Of a stretch of 64,000 bases of DNA, positions 9,386 to 18,355 are shown piece after piece (positions within the stretch are counted from its first letter, which is position 1; each line of letters starts with the position of its first letter). The stretch lies in the NCBI GenBank assembly GCA_041521345.1, contig JBGOHB010000021.1. The stretch is one strand, 5' to 3'. The DNA comes from Virgibacillus_N oceani_A. GTDB taxonomy: Bacteria; Bacillota; Bacilli; Bacillales; Amphibacillaceae. The notes beneath the pieces were generated by a model, which saw only the letters and a program-made list of their open reading frames with translations, was not told the origin of the DNA and did not search any database. A program made the translations under genes and the position numbers.

Positions 9386-10534
9386 CTAATTCTCATCCAA
9401 CACTTTTCTAGCTATAATCAGACGCTGTATTTCACTGGTTCCTTCATATATTTTTGTGATTCTTGCATCCCGGTAAAAATGCTCCACAGCGTATTCTCCG
9501 ATGTAGCCTATGCCGCCATGAATCTGCACAGCTTTATCAGCCACTTTATTAAAGACTTCCGAGGCAAATAATTTTGCCATGGCAGCTTCTTTTATCACCT
9601 TTTCTCCTGCATCTATTTTTTCAGCTGCCATCATAGTTAATGTACGGGCTGCTTCTGTTTCTGTAGCCATATCTGCAAGCATCCATTGAATTCCCTGGTT
9701 TGAAGCAATTGGTTTTCCGAATTGCACTCGCTCTTTGGAATAGCTCGCCGACAATTCTATTAATTTATCACAGGAACCAACTGCACGGGCAGCAAGTCCG
9801 ACGCGGCCCTCTCCTAATATTTTCAATGCACTCATATAACCCATGCCAACTTCGCCTATCACGTTTTCCCTAGGTACCTGGCAATTTTCAAAAATCACCT
9901 GAGAAGTATAAGAGCCGCGGAGCCCCATTTTTTTGTCCTTTTTACCTATAATAAGTCCAGGAAAATCCCTTTCCACCAAAAACGCTGTAATTCCACCTTT
10001 TGCTCCTTTTTCCTTGTCAGTGACAGCAAATACGGTAAACAAATCTGCTATTGGCGCATTGGTGATAAAATGCTTCGTGCCATTGAGAACCCAGTAGTCG
10101 CTATCTCTTTCTGCATAAGTTGACAGATTGGTAGCATCGGAACCTGCGCCCGGTTCTGATAATGCAAATGCACCCATTTTGTTGCCACTGGCCATATCCG
10201 GCAAGTATTTCTTTTTGAGGTAATCGGATGCAAGTTTTACAAGGCCTGTGCTCCCTATTCCTGTATGTGCGCTGATCAGGGAAACAAACCCATTATGTGT
10301 TCTGCCCAATTGCTCAAGAACCACTGCTTTCCCGACGGCATTCAGACCTATCCCCCCATACTCCTCCGGTATACTGATGCCAAACAGACCCAATTCTTTT
10401 GCTTTTTCAATTAAATGCTGTGGAATGGCATCTTCATCTTCTATTTGCTGTGCACAAGGGTCTACCTCGTTATCCACAAAATTTTTAATCATTGTTTTCA
10501 TTTGCTGAAGTTCATCAGCGATGACTGTTGACAT
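9386..10534 (-). CDS. Acyl-CoA dehydrogenase, first gene of the sigma-54-type operon
   Basis: Acyl-CoA dehydrogenase of 382 residues with ALSEPGAGSDATN near residue 128, LGEGRVGLAARAVGSCDKL, QIHGGIGYIGEYAVE and the catalytic Glu in IYEGTSEIQR. It oxidises acyl-CoA to 2-enoyl-CoA and reduces ETF. The ATG at 10534 follows TTGGGAGGA; the in-frame start 20 codons upstream overlaps the promoter and is unlikely. The -24/-12 promoter at 10583-10598 puts the expected transcript start about 37 bp before this ATG. Confidence 0.92.
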   Translation of the reverse strand: MSTVIADELQQMKTMIKNFVDNEVDPCAQQIEDEDAIPQHLIEKAKELGLFGISIPEEYGGIGLNAVGKAVVLEQLGRTHNGFVSLISAHTGIGSTGLVKLASDYLKKKYLPDMASGNKMGAFALSEPGAGSDATNLSTYAERDSDYWVLNGTKHFITNAPIADLFTVFAVTDKEKGAKGGITAFLVERDFPGLIIGKKDKKMGLRGSYTSQVIFENCQVPRENVIGEVGMGYMSALKILGEGRVGLAARAVGSCDKLIELSASYSKERVQFGKPIASNQGIQWMLADMATETEAARTLTMMAAEKIDAGEKVIKEAAMAKLFASEVFNKVADKAVQIHGGIGYIGEYAVEHFYRDARITKIYEGTSEIQRLIIARKVLDEN

Positions 10535-10582
10535 GAAAAATCCTCCCAATTTGATGAATTTTATTAAATGTATCCTTACTAA

Positions 10583-10598
10583 TGCAAAGGCCATGCCA
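10583..10598 (-). promoter_or_regulatory. Sigma-54 (-24/-12) promoter
   Basis: On the minus strand the sequence reads TGGCATGGCCTTTGCA. It fits TGGCAYR-N4-TTGCW completely, with GG and GC separated by exactly 10 bases. Transcription should start near 10572, just upstream of the acyl-CoA dehydrogenase ATG. A sigma-54 activator gene lies nearby at 12588-14270. Confidence 0.82.
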
Positions 10599-10706
10599 AC
10601 TTTTCAAATGGGAGAAACCAAGATCGGAAAAACTTTTAGAGCAAGCCTAAACACATAAAAAAAAGAAACATTCATTAAAACAAGATTGAATTTTTTTATT
10701 CATTTA

Positions 10707-10764
10707 ATTCATCATTGAATCAAGAACGAGGTAAAGCAGAAATCTTCTCGATTCATTTTTGAAT
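10707..10764. promoter_or_regulatory. Two upstream palindromes, candidate enhancer sites
   Basis: ATTCA-N4-TGAAT occurs at 10707-10720 and again at 10751-10764; the second extends to GATTCA-N4-TGAATC (10750-10765). The centres are 44 bp apart, about four helical turns, and lie roughly 140 and 185 bp upstream of the predicted start. That is the usual place for binding of a sigma-54 activator. Further half-sites (TTGAATT) flank them. The likely ligand is the Fis-type HTH of the regulator at 12588-14270. Confidence 0.65.
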
Positions 10765-10786
10765 CAACAATTTACTTTTGAATTAA

Positions 10787-10820
10787 AAAACCTTTAGTCC
10801 TAAAATCAACTAAAGGTTTT
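10787..10820 (-). terminator. Rho-independent terminator after the MBL-fold gene
   Basis: AAAACCTTTAGT at 10787-10798 pairs with ACTAAAGGTTTT at 10809-10820. On the minus strand the stem ends in a run of T. It overlaps the stop codon of the MBL-fold reading frame and separates the regulator transcript from the sigma-54-type operon. Confidence 0.8.
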
Positions 10821-11629
10821 CTTATCAATTGCTGATATGATGGAAGTGATGATGTGAAGGGAATCCCATTCGCCGTTGGATATGTCTGTAATAGCATATT
10901 TTATTGGAAATAAACGTTCACGGATTTCTGGTTCTGTGTAGCCCTGCTTATATAAAACTGCAACTTCACCGGACAGATATTCCAAATAATCCAATTTAGA
11001 TGCCAGCTTTGTTCTGCCCTCCTCAATGAAGCCTGCATGCGAGCAAAATATGGAATGAAATTCATATGTCAATAATTTTCTGATAGAATTTATAGTTTGT
11101 GGGATGGATTCACTATCCATAATCACCTGAGGCTTTGAGGTGACAAACAAATCGCCTGTAAAAATGCACCGTGTCTGTTTCTGGTAAAAAGCAACATGGT
11201 CACCAGCATGGCCGGGAGTGTAAATAACTTCCCATTCCTCTTCCATGGAATTCACTTTTTTATCGAGTGGCAAAGGATTAAACTTTCCCTCATCCCCCAG
11301 GTATCTTGTCTGTATATAGGGTAGGGAGATTGCTGCCGGCAGATTTCCAAACCTTTCCCATGCACAAATATGGGAATCTGCAGATTACTTTCTATCCACG
11401 CTGCATTGCCTGAAAGATCTTCATGACTATGTGTCAGCACCACAAATTTTATTTGCGATGCATGTTCTTTAAAAAATGGGATCAGTTCCTTTTCATGCTT
11501 TTGCGGGCCCGTGTCAATCAGCATGCCATCAACAAGAAAAAGGTAAACAGGCCTTCCTTTGCCATCCGAACGCATGACTTCCGATCTTGCACAGATTACA
11601 TCCTCTTTCTTCCGTATTTCTAAAATAAT
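10806..11629 (-). pseudogene. MBL-fold metallohydrolase, frameshifted and lacking a normal start
   Basis: Two consecutive frames together make one metallo-beta-lactamase-fold hydrolase. The first half has DGMLIDTGP, THSHEDLSGN (metal ligands) and FVHGKG; the second half has IYTPGHAGDHVAFY and FTGDLF. The frame changes at a run of five C (11294-11298); one extra base there would restore a continuous protein reading WGDEGKFNPLPLDKK. In addition, similarity begins upstream of the first ATG (11575). The best ribosome site (AAAGG) precedes an ATT at 11629-11627 rather than an ATG. Two independent defects suggest real decay, although a base-calling error in the C run cannot be excluded. It follows panE by 18 bp. 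Confidence 0.75.
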
Positions 11630-11647
11630 GGATTCGTCCTTTCTTTT

Positions 11648-12583
11648 TTATTTTTTTACTTCCTGCATTAAAGCCGCTTGTGTATTCATAAAGGTCAAAA
11701 TGTTGTACAGCGTTTCTATAACCGGAACAGGAATATCCACTTCCTCTGCTTTTCGCATGACATGCCCGCACATGGCCTCTACTTCCATTTGCTTATTATT
11801 CAGCCTGTCCTGCAGCATGGAAGTCCGGTGTCCCCTGGCACGCTCTGCATTTTTAAACATGGTGTCCAATATTTTTTCCCTGTCTGTGGAAATACCCTCT
11901 TGAATCGCTACTTCCATCGCTTCTCTACATACAGACTCGGCAGTTCGACGCAATGTTTTTTGATCAAGAATATCTCCAATCCCCGCATTTGAGACGGCAG
12001 ATAAAGGATTAAAGGTAATATTCCAAAGAAACTTCCGCCATTTTTTTTCAAGGATGCTGCTTGTATGCTTTGCATCAATTCCTGATTTTTGAAAAACCTG
12101 AACAATTTCTGCACATGTTTCCCTTGCATCAACAATAAGTTCTCCTATGACTAAAGTTACCCTTCCATCCTGCTGGACGATGCCGGGGGCTGTAATGGCA
12201 GATTGTATGTAGGTTGCACAGGAAAAAGTGCGTCTTGCTCCGAATATTTCCATTAATTTTCCCTCATTATCGACCCCGTTTTGCATCGTCATTATGAGTG
12301 AATCCTTGCTTATGTACTGATCCAGTTCCTTTGCAATTTGTTTCGTATCATGAGACTTTACGCAGAATAAAATAAGCTGTGAATCTGCCAAATCTTTCAG
12401 CTGATCTGTAAATGAGCTCTGCAAAGTGAAAGTATCTTCTTCTTTTTTCACGGTCAGTCCTTTTTCTTTCATTTTCCTCAGATGCTGTCCTCTAGCAAGA
12501 AAAGTTACTTCGTTTCCTCCTTCTTCAAGCATTGCCCCAAAAAAACTTCCTACTGCTCCCGCGCCAACCACACCGATTTTCAT
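11648..12583 (-). CDS. Ketopantoate reductase family (PanE/ApbA) protein
   Basis: About 311 residues with the NAD(P)-binding motif GVVGAGAVGSFFG at the extreme N-terminus, VKSHDT and MQNGVDN in the Rossmann part, and the PanE-type helical C-terminal domain with NITFNPLSAVSN. PanE enzymes reduce 2-dehydropantoate to pantoate, but many paralogs act on other 2-keto acids. The ATG at 12583 is preceded by TTGGAGGA, which overlaps the end of the sigma-54 activator gene 5 bp upstream. Its place between that activator and an MBL-fold hydrolase argues for a catabolic paralog rather than coenzyme A synthesis. Confidence 0.85.
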   Translation of the reverse strand: MKIGVVGAGAVGSFFGAMLEEGGNEVTFLARGQHLRKMKEKGLTVKKEEDTFTLQSSFTDQLKDLADSQLILFCVKSHDTKQIAKELDQYISKDSLIMTMQNGVDNEGKLMEIFGARRTFSCATYIQSAITAPGIVQQDGRVTLVIGELIVDARETCAEIVQVFQKSGIDAKHTSSILEKKWRKFLWNITFNPLSAVSNAGIGDILDQKTLRRTAESVCREAMEVAIQEGISTDREKILDTMFKNAERARGHRTSMLQDRLNNKQMEVEAMCGHVMRKAEEVDIPVPVIETLYNILTFMNTQAALMQEVKK

Positions 12584-12587
12584 TCTA

Positions 12588-14270
12588 TCATCCTCCAATA
12601 TCAATGTTATATTTCTTTAATTTCCTGACAACTGTCGGCTGGCTGGATTTCAATGCCTCAGCTATTTCATACGTGTTATTATATCTTTCTGCAGCCAGGC
12701 GCAGTACGTTTTTCTCCGCCATTTCCACCGTTTCCTTCAAAGAGTTAATCTTTTTTTCTGTTTCATTCTGTTGTGGCCGATATTCTAAAGGTAGATCTTC
12801 CATAGTAATAGTATCCTTCCGGGCTGTCACCACAAGCCTTTCTATTAAATTCGATAATTCCCTGATATTCCCTGGCCAGTCATAAGAAATAAAGAAGCTT
12901 TTTAACCCCTGGTCAAAATCTTTATCCATTTGATATTTTTCAATAAATTTATCCAGATAAAAGTTCATCAAAGGAATAACGTCACTACTTCTGTCCCTCA
13001 AGGGTGGGATGCGGATTGGAATAACATTAATCCGGTAATACAAATCCTCACGAAAATCTCCATTCTCTACCATTTGCTGGAGATTCCGGTTGGTTGCAGC
13101 AATAACCCGCACATTCACTTTCTTGCGCCGGGTGCCGCCGACACGCTGAATCTCCCCTTCCTGCAAAACCCGCAGCAGTTTGACCTGTAAAGTGAGGGAT
13201 AATTCTCCGATTTCATCCAGAAAAAGAATGCCATTGTCCGCAAGTTCAAACAAACCGGGCTTTCCTTTATTGCTTGCCCCGGTAAAGGCACCCCCTTCAT
13301 AGCCGAATAGTTCCGATTCCAGCAATTCAGCAGGGATTGCCCCGCAGTTGACCTTAATTAATTCACCTTCCGTGGACCTTCTGCCGTTGGAAAAAATATA
13401 GTTTGAAAGAACATCCTTTCCCACCCCTGTTTCGCCCAGTACCAATACAGTAGCATCAATGTCGGATATTCTCTTGGCGGTATCAAATACTACCTGCATT
13501 TCTTCGCTTTCGGCAATAATATCATTCGATTTATCCGAGTTATTTTTTAATAGCTGTAATTCTCGTTTATATTTCCTGTTCAATTCATTCATTTTTGCCA
13601 GTTCTGCCTGCAATTCATTTAAATCCGATAAATCCCGTATATTGGTCACAATTTTATCTATTTCCCCATTTTCATTATAAATGGGGCTTCCTGTCAGCAG
13701 TGTTTCATTACCCCGGTAATTTTTTTGCACAACAGAAACCATCCGTTTATGTTCCAATACTTTTTTCGTTACGGAACTTTTCAGGATACCTCTCTTGATG
13801 AGATCGTTTACATTCTTTCCAATGTAATACTTCTTTGGTATCCCTGTAATTCTCTCAATGGCAGAATTGGTTTTCAGCGTTACACCATTCTTGTCCGTAA
13901 TATAGATGCCGTCATAGGAATTTTCAATGGTTGTATCCAATTCCTGATTCAGTGTCTTTAATTTATTATTTTCTTTCTTGAGCACACTTAAGGCAACTGA
14001 CTCAATGCCAAGCAATTCCTTATATTCTTTCTGATGATGTTTTCCGGCAATAAAAATGAAAGCACACTTCTCATATTCCGCATGAATTAATTTGCCGCAA
14101 TCATAAGATTTCCAGACCGAAAATACAGAGTTGATTTTTTTTCCTGTTGCACCCTTGCCGAGAAGAGAGATAAATGCGTCATTGGATTCTACAATCCGGT
14201 TCTCTTCATTTAGCATAATGAAAATAAACGGAGTATGTTTCGATAGAGATTTATTTATGCTACTATTCAT
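12588..14270 (-). CDS. Sigma-54-dependent transcriptional activator with PAS domain
   Basis: About 560 residues. A poorly conserved sensory N-terminus is followed by a PAS domain (roughly residues 115-215; YDGIYITDKNG), a coiled linker (220-250) and the AAA+ domain. The latter has Walker A GETGVGKD near 279, the sigma-54-contact loop GAFTGA near 327 and Walker B LFLDEIGEL near 349. A Fis-type HTH ends the protein (YEIAEALKSSQPTVVRKL). The ATG at 14270 has AAAGGAG upstream; longer in-frame starts run into its promoter. It should activate the -24/-12 promoter at 10583-10598 and is probably effector-controlled through the PAS/N-terminal region. It has its own sigma-A promoter. Confidence 0.93.
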   Translation of the reverse strand: MNSSINKSLSKHTPFIFIMLNEENRIVESNDAFISLLGKGATGKKINSVFSVWKSYDCGKLIHAEYEKCAFIFIAGKHHQKEYKELLGIESVALSVLKKENNKLKTLNQELDTTIENSYDGIYITDKNGVTLKTNSAIERITGIPKKYYIGKNVNDLIKRGILKSSVTKKVLEHKRMVSVVQKNYRGNETLLTGSPIYNENGEIDKIVTNIRDLSDLNELQAELAKMNELNRKYKRELQLLKNNSDKSNDIIAESEEMQVVFDTAKRISDIDATVLVLGETGVGKDVLSNYIFSNGRRSTEGELIKVNCGAIPAELLESELFGYEGGAFTGASNKGKPGLFELADNGILFLDEIGELSLTLQVKLLRVLQEGEIQRVGGTRRKKVNVRVIAATNRNLQQMVENGDFREDLYYRINVIPIRIPPLRDRSSDVIPLMNFYLDKFIEKYQMDKDFDQGLKSFFISYDWPGNIRELSNLIERLVVTARKDTITMEDLPLEYRPQQNETEKKINSLKETVEMAEKNVLRLAAERYNNTYEIAEALKSSQPTVVRKLKKYNIDIGG

Positions 14271-14306
14271 CGGGAACAGCTCCTTTATGACTATGTTCAA
14301 TATACT

Positions 14307-14335
14307 ATTATACGCAATATTATTAATTCGTCTAA
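14307..14335 (-). promoter_or_regulatory. Sigma-A promoter of the sigma-54 activator gene
   Basis: On the minus strand TTAGAC and TATAAT are separated by exactly 17 bases. The predicted start is near 14300, about 30 bp before the ATG. Confidence 0.6.
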
Positions 14336-14409
14336 TTATTTTTAATATAATGTCGGATAGGAAACCTTTGAAACTATTATATGTAAAACTGGCATTTCGG
14401 TAATATAAA

Positions 14410-14459
14410 GAAAAAACTGTATGCACATAAGCCTTAAGAACCCCATCCGCATACAGTTT
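14410..14459 (-). terminator. Terminator of the etf transcript
   Basis: AAACTGTATGC at 14414-14424 pairs with GCATACAGTTT at 14449-14459. On the minus strand the hairpin ends in a run of six T. It closes the SDR-etfB-etfA transcript before the activator gene. Confidence 0.8.
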
Positions 14460-14471
14460 ATTTTTATAATA

Positions 14472-15443
14472 TTAACTCGCCAACTTCCTCATCTCCTCCG
14501 TCAACATCGGCACAATCTCAAACAAATCCCCAACAAGGCCATAATCCGCCACATTAAAGATATTCGACTCCGCATCTTTATTGATCGCCACAATTACTTT
14601 CGAGTTGGACATCCCGGCAAGATGCTGAATCGCCCCGGAAATACCGACGGCAATATACAAATCAGGTGTAACTACTTTCCCTGTCTGGCCGATTTGCAGG
14701 GAGTAATCGCAGTATTCCGCGTCACATGCCCCGCGGGAAGCACCTACTGCGCCGCCCAGCACGTCTGCCAATTCATACAGCTGATCAAAACCTTCCTTGC
14801 TTTTCACACCGCGGCCGCCTGCAATAATGACATTTGCCTCGGAAAGATCCACCCCTTCAGAAGCTTTGCGGATCACATCCTTAATCACAGTACGGATGTC
14901 CGCTACATCCACTTCCTTGGAAGTAACCTCTCCGGAACGGGATTCATCTTTTTCCGGGGCCGGAATATTATTTGGACGAATCGTGAAAAAGGCGATGCCA
15001 TCTGTCACGATTTTCTTCTCAAAGGCTTTTCCGGAATAGATCGGTCTTGTGAACACTGCCTTATCTTCATCCACATCAATGTCGACCACATCGGATACAA
15101 GTCCGCTTCCCAGTTTGCTTGCCAGTTTAGGAGTCAGGTCTTTCCCGATGGATGTATGACCCATAACAATACCGTCTGGGGATTCATCGTTAATCACAGC
15201 CATCACTGCCTGGCCATAGCCTTCCGAAGTATAATTTTTCAAGTTATCATGCTTAACAGTGACGACTTTGTCCGCACCGTATTTTATCATTTCTTCTCCC
15301 TGTCCGTCCGGGTCTTCTGCACCCAGTACCACACCTACTACTTCATCTGCATTTATCTTTTTTGCTGCTGTGATTGCTTCAAAAGTTACATTCCGCAGTT
15401 CACCGTCTTTTAATTCGCCTATTACTATAACTTTATTGCTCAT
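14472..15443 (-). CDS. etfA: Electron transfer flavoprotein alpha subunit
   Basis: ETF alpha subunit, 323 residues, normal length. The C-terminal FAD-binding domain carries GAVGASRGACDAEY, QIGQTGKVV and ISGAIQHLAGM. With EtfB it takes electrons from acyl-CoA dehydrogenases and hands them to the respiratory chain. Three such dehydrogenases are encoded in this window. It follows etfB with a 70-bp gap and ends at a good terminator. No ETF-quinone oxidoreductase gene is present here. Confidence 0.95.
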   Translation of the reverse strand: MSNKVIVIGELKDGELRNVTFEAITAAKKINADEVVGVVLGAEDPDGQGEEMIKYGADKVVTVKHDNLKNYTSEGYGQAVMAVINDESPDGIVMGHTSIGKDLTPKLASKLGSGLVSDVVDIDVDEDKAVFTRPIYSGKAFEKKIVTDGIAFFTIRPNNIPAPEKDESRSGEVTSKEVDVADIRTVIKDVIRKASEGVDLSEANVIIAGGRGVKSKEGFDQLYELADVLGGAVGASRGACDAEYCDYSLQIGQTGKVVTPDLYIAVGISGAIQHLAGMSNSKVIVAINKDAESNIFNVADYGLVGDLFEIVPMLTEEMRKLAS

Positions 15444-15513
15444 ATCGTTTTGCTCCTCTCGTCGGGAAAATGAATTTATTTTTGTCAGTTCTGCCGCTTA
15501 ATTGCCGGACTTA

Positions 15514-16287
15514 CTATAATACTTTCTCGTCATTTTTAAGGATGGATACCAATTCCTGTACCTGTTCGCTGGCATCCCCTTCCAGGATTCTGCCTGCTTC
15601 TTTTTCAGGCGGCAGGAAAATATCGATGGTTTTGGTTGTTGGTTCCACATCATCTTCTTCCAGATCAAGGTCATCGATTTCAAGTTCTTCCAATGGTTTC
15701 TTTTTCGCTTTCATAATCCCAGGCAACGAAGGATAGCGGGGTTCGTTCAGTCCTTGCTGACAAGTAACCAGAACAGGCAGGCTTGTCTCCACGACTTCAA
15801 CATCGCCCTCCACGTCTTTTTCAATTGTTACACTTTCGCCTTCGATATTCAGATCCGTTATGGTTGTCACATAAGGGATTCCCAGGCTTTCTGCAAGTCT
15901 CGGGCCAACCTGGCCGCTCGCTTCATCAATGGCCACGTTTCCACCTAAAATTAGATCTGCTTCTTTATCCTCAAAGTAGGTCTCCAGAATTTTTGCCGTC
16001 GTGTAGGCGTCTCCTTCTTCCAGGTCATCTTCCGTGTTGATGAGTACAGCTTTATCCGCCCCCATGGCAAGTGCTGTGCGCAGCTGTTTTTCGGCGTCTT
16101 CATCGCCGACTGTAACCACGGTTACTTCCCCGCCGTGTGCATCACGCTGGTTGATCGCTTCTTCCACGGCATACTCGTCATACGGGTTAATGATGAATTC
16201 TGCACCGTCATCCTCTATCTCCCCATTGGAAACATTAATTTTTTCTTCCGTATCGAAGGTTCTTTTCAGTAATACATAAATATTCAT
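15514..16287 (-). CDS. etfB: Electron transfer flavoprotein beta subunit
   Basis: ETF beta subunit, 257 residues. Family features are the N-terminal INPYDEYAVEEA, LGGNVAIDEASGQVGP and TCQQGLNEPRYPSLPGIMKAKKK near residue 180-205. The protein forms the cytoplasmic AMP-binding half of the EtfAB dimer. It is co-directional with the SDR upstream (55-bp gap) and etfA downstream. Confidence 0.95.
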   Translation of the reverse strand: MNIYVLLKRTFDTEEKINVSNGEIEDDGAEFIINPYDEYAVEEAINQRDAHGGEVTVVTVGDEDAEKQLRTALAMGADKAVLINTEDDLEEGDAYTTAKILETYFEDKEADLILGGNVAIDEASGQVGPRLAESLGIPYVTTITDLNIEGESVTIEKDVEGDVEVVETSLPVLVTCQQGLNEPRYPSLPGIMKAKKKPLEELEIDDLDLEEDDVEPTTKTIDIFLPPEKEAGRILEGDASEQVQELVSILKNDEKVL

Positions 16288-16342
16288 ATTCTTTTCCCTC
16301 CTGATTTTTATTTTATATTAAACAAATCTATTAAACCCAAAG

Positions 16343-17107
16343 TTATCCTTTTGGACCACCGGCAACATACATTACCTGACCGTTCACAAAAGAGGATGTT
16401 TCATCTGCAAAAAATGCTATGGCATTTGCGATATCCTCCGGATTCCCGCTTCTGCCGACAGGTATTTCTTTGATCCGCTCATTCATAAACACATCAAACG
16501 GTACGCCTACTCTTTCCGCAGTAGCTTTCGTCATATCGGTTTCGATAAAGCCGGGAGCGACGGAATTAGCAGTAATACCAAACTTGCCAAGTTCAATAGC
16601 AAGTGTTTTCGTAAAACCCTGTAATCCGGCTTTTGCTGCAGCATAATTTGTCTGGCCGCGGTTGCCAAGGGCTGACGTAGATGAAATGTTAATAATTCGG
16701 CCATATTTTTGTTGCACCATATATTTTTGTGCTGCCCGTGCAGCGTTAAATGCTCCTGTCAAATGAACATCCAATACTTGCTGCCAATCAGCATCCGTCA
16801 TTTTAAACAGCAAGTTATCACGGATGATACCCGCATTATTCACGAGAATATCGAGGGTGCCGAACTGATTTACGACCCGCCGTGCTGCTGTTTCCATCTC
16901 ATGGCTCTTTGTGATATCCACTTTCATGGTCAAGATATCATAACTCTTGGCCATAAATTCATTTTTCGTTTTATACAGATTTTCTTCATCTATATCCAAG
17001 ATAGCCGTTTTTGCACCTTCTTTTGCGAATAAATCCGCAATTGCTTTCCCAATTCCACGGCTGCCGCCTGTCACCATAGCGACCTTACCAGAAAATCTAA
17101 ATGCCAA
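16343..17107 (-). CDS. FabG-like short-chain dehydrogenase (TTG start)
   Basis: SDR of 254 residues, a close paralog of the protein at 2570-3334 (same length; TGGSRGIG, NNAGI and the Ser-Tyr-Lys triad in SSTSALGNRGQTNYAAAKAG). The longest frame begins with ATG GGG GAG GTG, but those bases form the ribosome site itself. TTG at 17107 follows GGAGGTG at the right distance and gives exactly the length of the paralog, so I place the start there. A role in oxidising or reducing 3-hydroxyacyl-CoA is likely from the family and from etfBA directly downstream. Confidence 0.88.
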   Translation of the reverse strand: MAFRFSGKVAMVTGGSRGIGKAIADLFAKEGAKTAILDIDEENLYKTKNEFMAKSYDILTMKVDITKSHEMETAARRVVNQFGTLDILVNNAGIIRDNLLFKMTDADWQQVLDVHLTGAFNAARAAQKYMVQQKYGRIINISSTSALGNRGQTNYAAAKAGLQGFTKTLAIELGKFGITANSVAPGFIETDMTKATAERVGVPFDVFMNERIKEIPVGRSGNPEDIANAIAFFADETSSFVNGQVMYVAGGPKG

Positions 17108-17247
17108 ATCCTTCACCTCCCCCATAAAATAATCACTATTTTAGAATGGTGCTGAATAATTTGCTTAACTCCCAAACTTGGAGATTAGCAGAATTCCGAT
17201 TCCAAATATTACGCTGCAGTCTTTTGCAGTACTGCTGTTTTATAGTT

Positions 17248-18279
17248 TTATTTCCCGATAGAAACACCGAATTTTTCCCCCAGCGATTTTAATTCATCAA
17301 AAATAGCCGGTGTCAGGGACACCCCTTCCTCCAGGTTCTTCTCTCTTTTCATCTGCTCCAGGTCCCCCGGCATGTATACCTGATCAAAACCTTTAGCCGG
17401 GTCGCTGTTCCTTGTTTGCTCTACCCTTACATCCATCCTGTCTTTAAAGTCCGCAATATCTACAAAACTCTCCGGATTTATTACCATAAATAAATGGCCA
17501 ATATTTTGCGGTGCCGGATCGTCATACATTCTTGGGATGTCTTTTCCAAACAGCGCTCCGGTCATCACACCTGTCATAATATCAATCATCATCGCCAGAC
17601 CCGATCCTTTTGGACCAAGCGGCAGCAGGTATCCTTCCAGCGCTTCTTTTGCGTCAGTTGTATTTTCTCCATCCCGCGTAATTGCCCAACCTTCGGGAAC
17701 CTCTTCATCATTTTTGACAGCCAGATTAATTTTCCCGCGGGCCGCATTACTGGTTGCCATATCCAATATGGCCGGATGACTGTTAGTCGGGACGGCAATG
17801 GAAAGCGGATTGGTGCCAAGTGTCGGCTCTTTGGATCCCCAGGAAACCATGATGGGGGAGGTGTTTGTCATTGCGATCCCGATGCAATTTTCCGCTGCTG
17901 CCATGCTTGTAAAATAGGATGCGGTGCCAAAATGATTCGAATTCAAGACACCAACGCTGGAAGTACCGTATTGTTTGGCTTTTTTGATGGCGTGCTCCAT
18001 GGCAATTTTACCGGCATACTGGCCCCAGCCGTTATGTGCATCATATAATGCCGTTGTTCCGGTTTCTCTAATTATTTCCATTTTTGTTTCCTTCTCGATA
18101 ATCCCTTTGTCCAATCGGGCGAGATAGTCCGCCATTTTTGTCACACCGTGAGAGCTGACACCGATTAAATCGGCATCTATCAAACTGTCGGCAATCACTT
18201 CTGCTTCATGTTTCGGTATGGCATTCTTCTTCAGTATATCCGTGCAGAATCGTTTCAGGCTGTGTACAGATACTTTCAT
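17248..18279 (-). CDS. Ldh-family (malate/lactate/ureidoglycolate) dehydrogenase
   Basis: Protein of 343 residues of the NAD(P)-dependent MDH/LDH type-2 family, unrelated to classical lactate dehydrogenase. The SSHGV segment near residue 46 contains the catalytic His. NHFGTASYFT, NTSPIMVSWG, GTNPLSIAVP and GPKGSGLAMMIDIM are family landmarks. These enzymes interconvert 2-hydroxy and 2-keto acids, sulfolactate or ureidoglycolate; the substrate here cannot be told. An IclR regulator gene lies 76 bp upstream in the same direction. Confidence 0.88.
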   Translation of the reverse strand: MKVSVHSLKRFCTDILKKNAIPKHEAEVIADSLIDADLIGVSSHGVTKMADYLARLDKGIIEKETKMEIIRETGTTALYDAHNGWGQYAGKIAMEHAIKKAKQYGTSSVGVLNSNHFGTASYFTSMAAAENCIGIAMTNTSPIMVSWGSKEPTLGTNPLSIAVPTNSHPAILDMATSNAARGKINLAVKNDEEVPEGWAITRDGENTTDAKEALEGYLLPLGPKGSGLAMMIDIMTGVMTGALFGKDIPRMYDDPAPQNIGHLFMVINPESFVDIADFKDRMDVRVEQTRNSDPAKGFDQVYMPGDLEQMKREKNLEEGVSLTPAIFDELKSLGEKFGVSIGK

Positions 18280-18355
18280 TTTCAGTCTCCTCGCCTTATT
18301 TAATCATCAGGTGCATCAAAAAACACGGAGGCATTTCATTCCATGGCAAACTTAG

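Noticed and set aside
17126..17247. Search for a second sigma-54 promoter before the SDR-etfBA genes
   Set aside because: TTGGAATCGGAATTCTGC has the wrong spacing (12 instead of 10) and lacks TGGCA.
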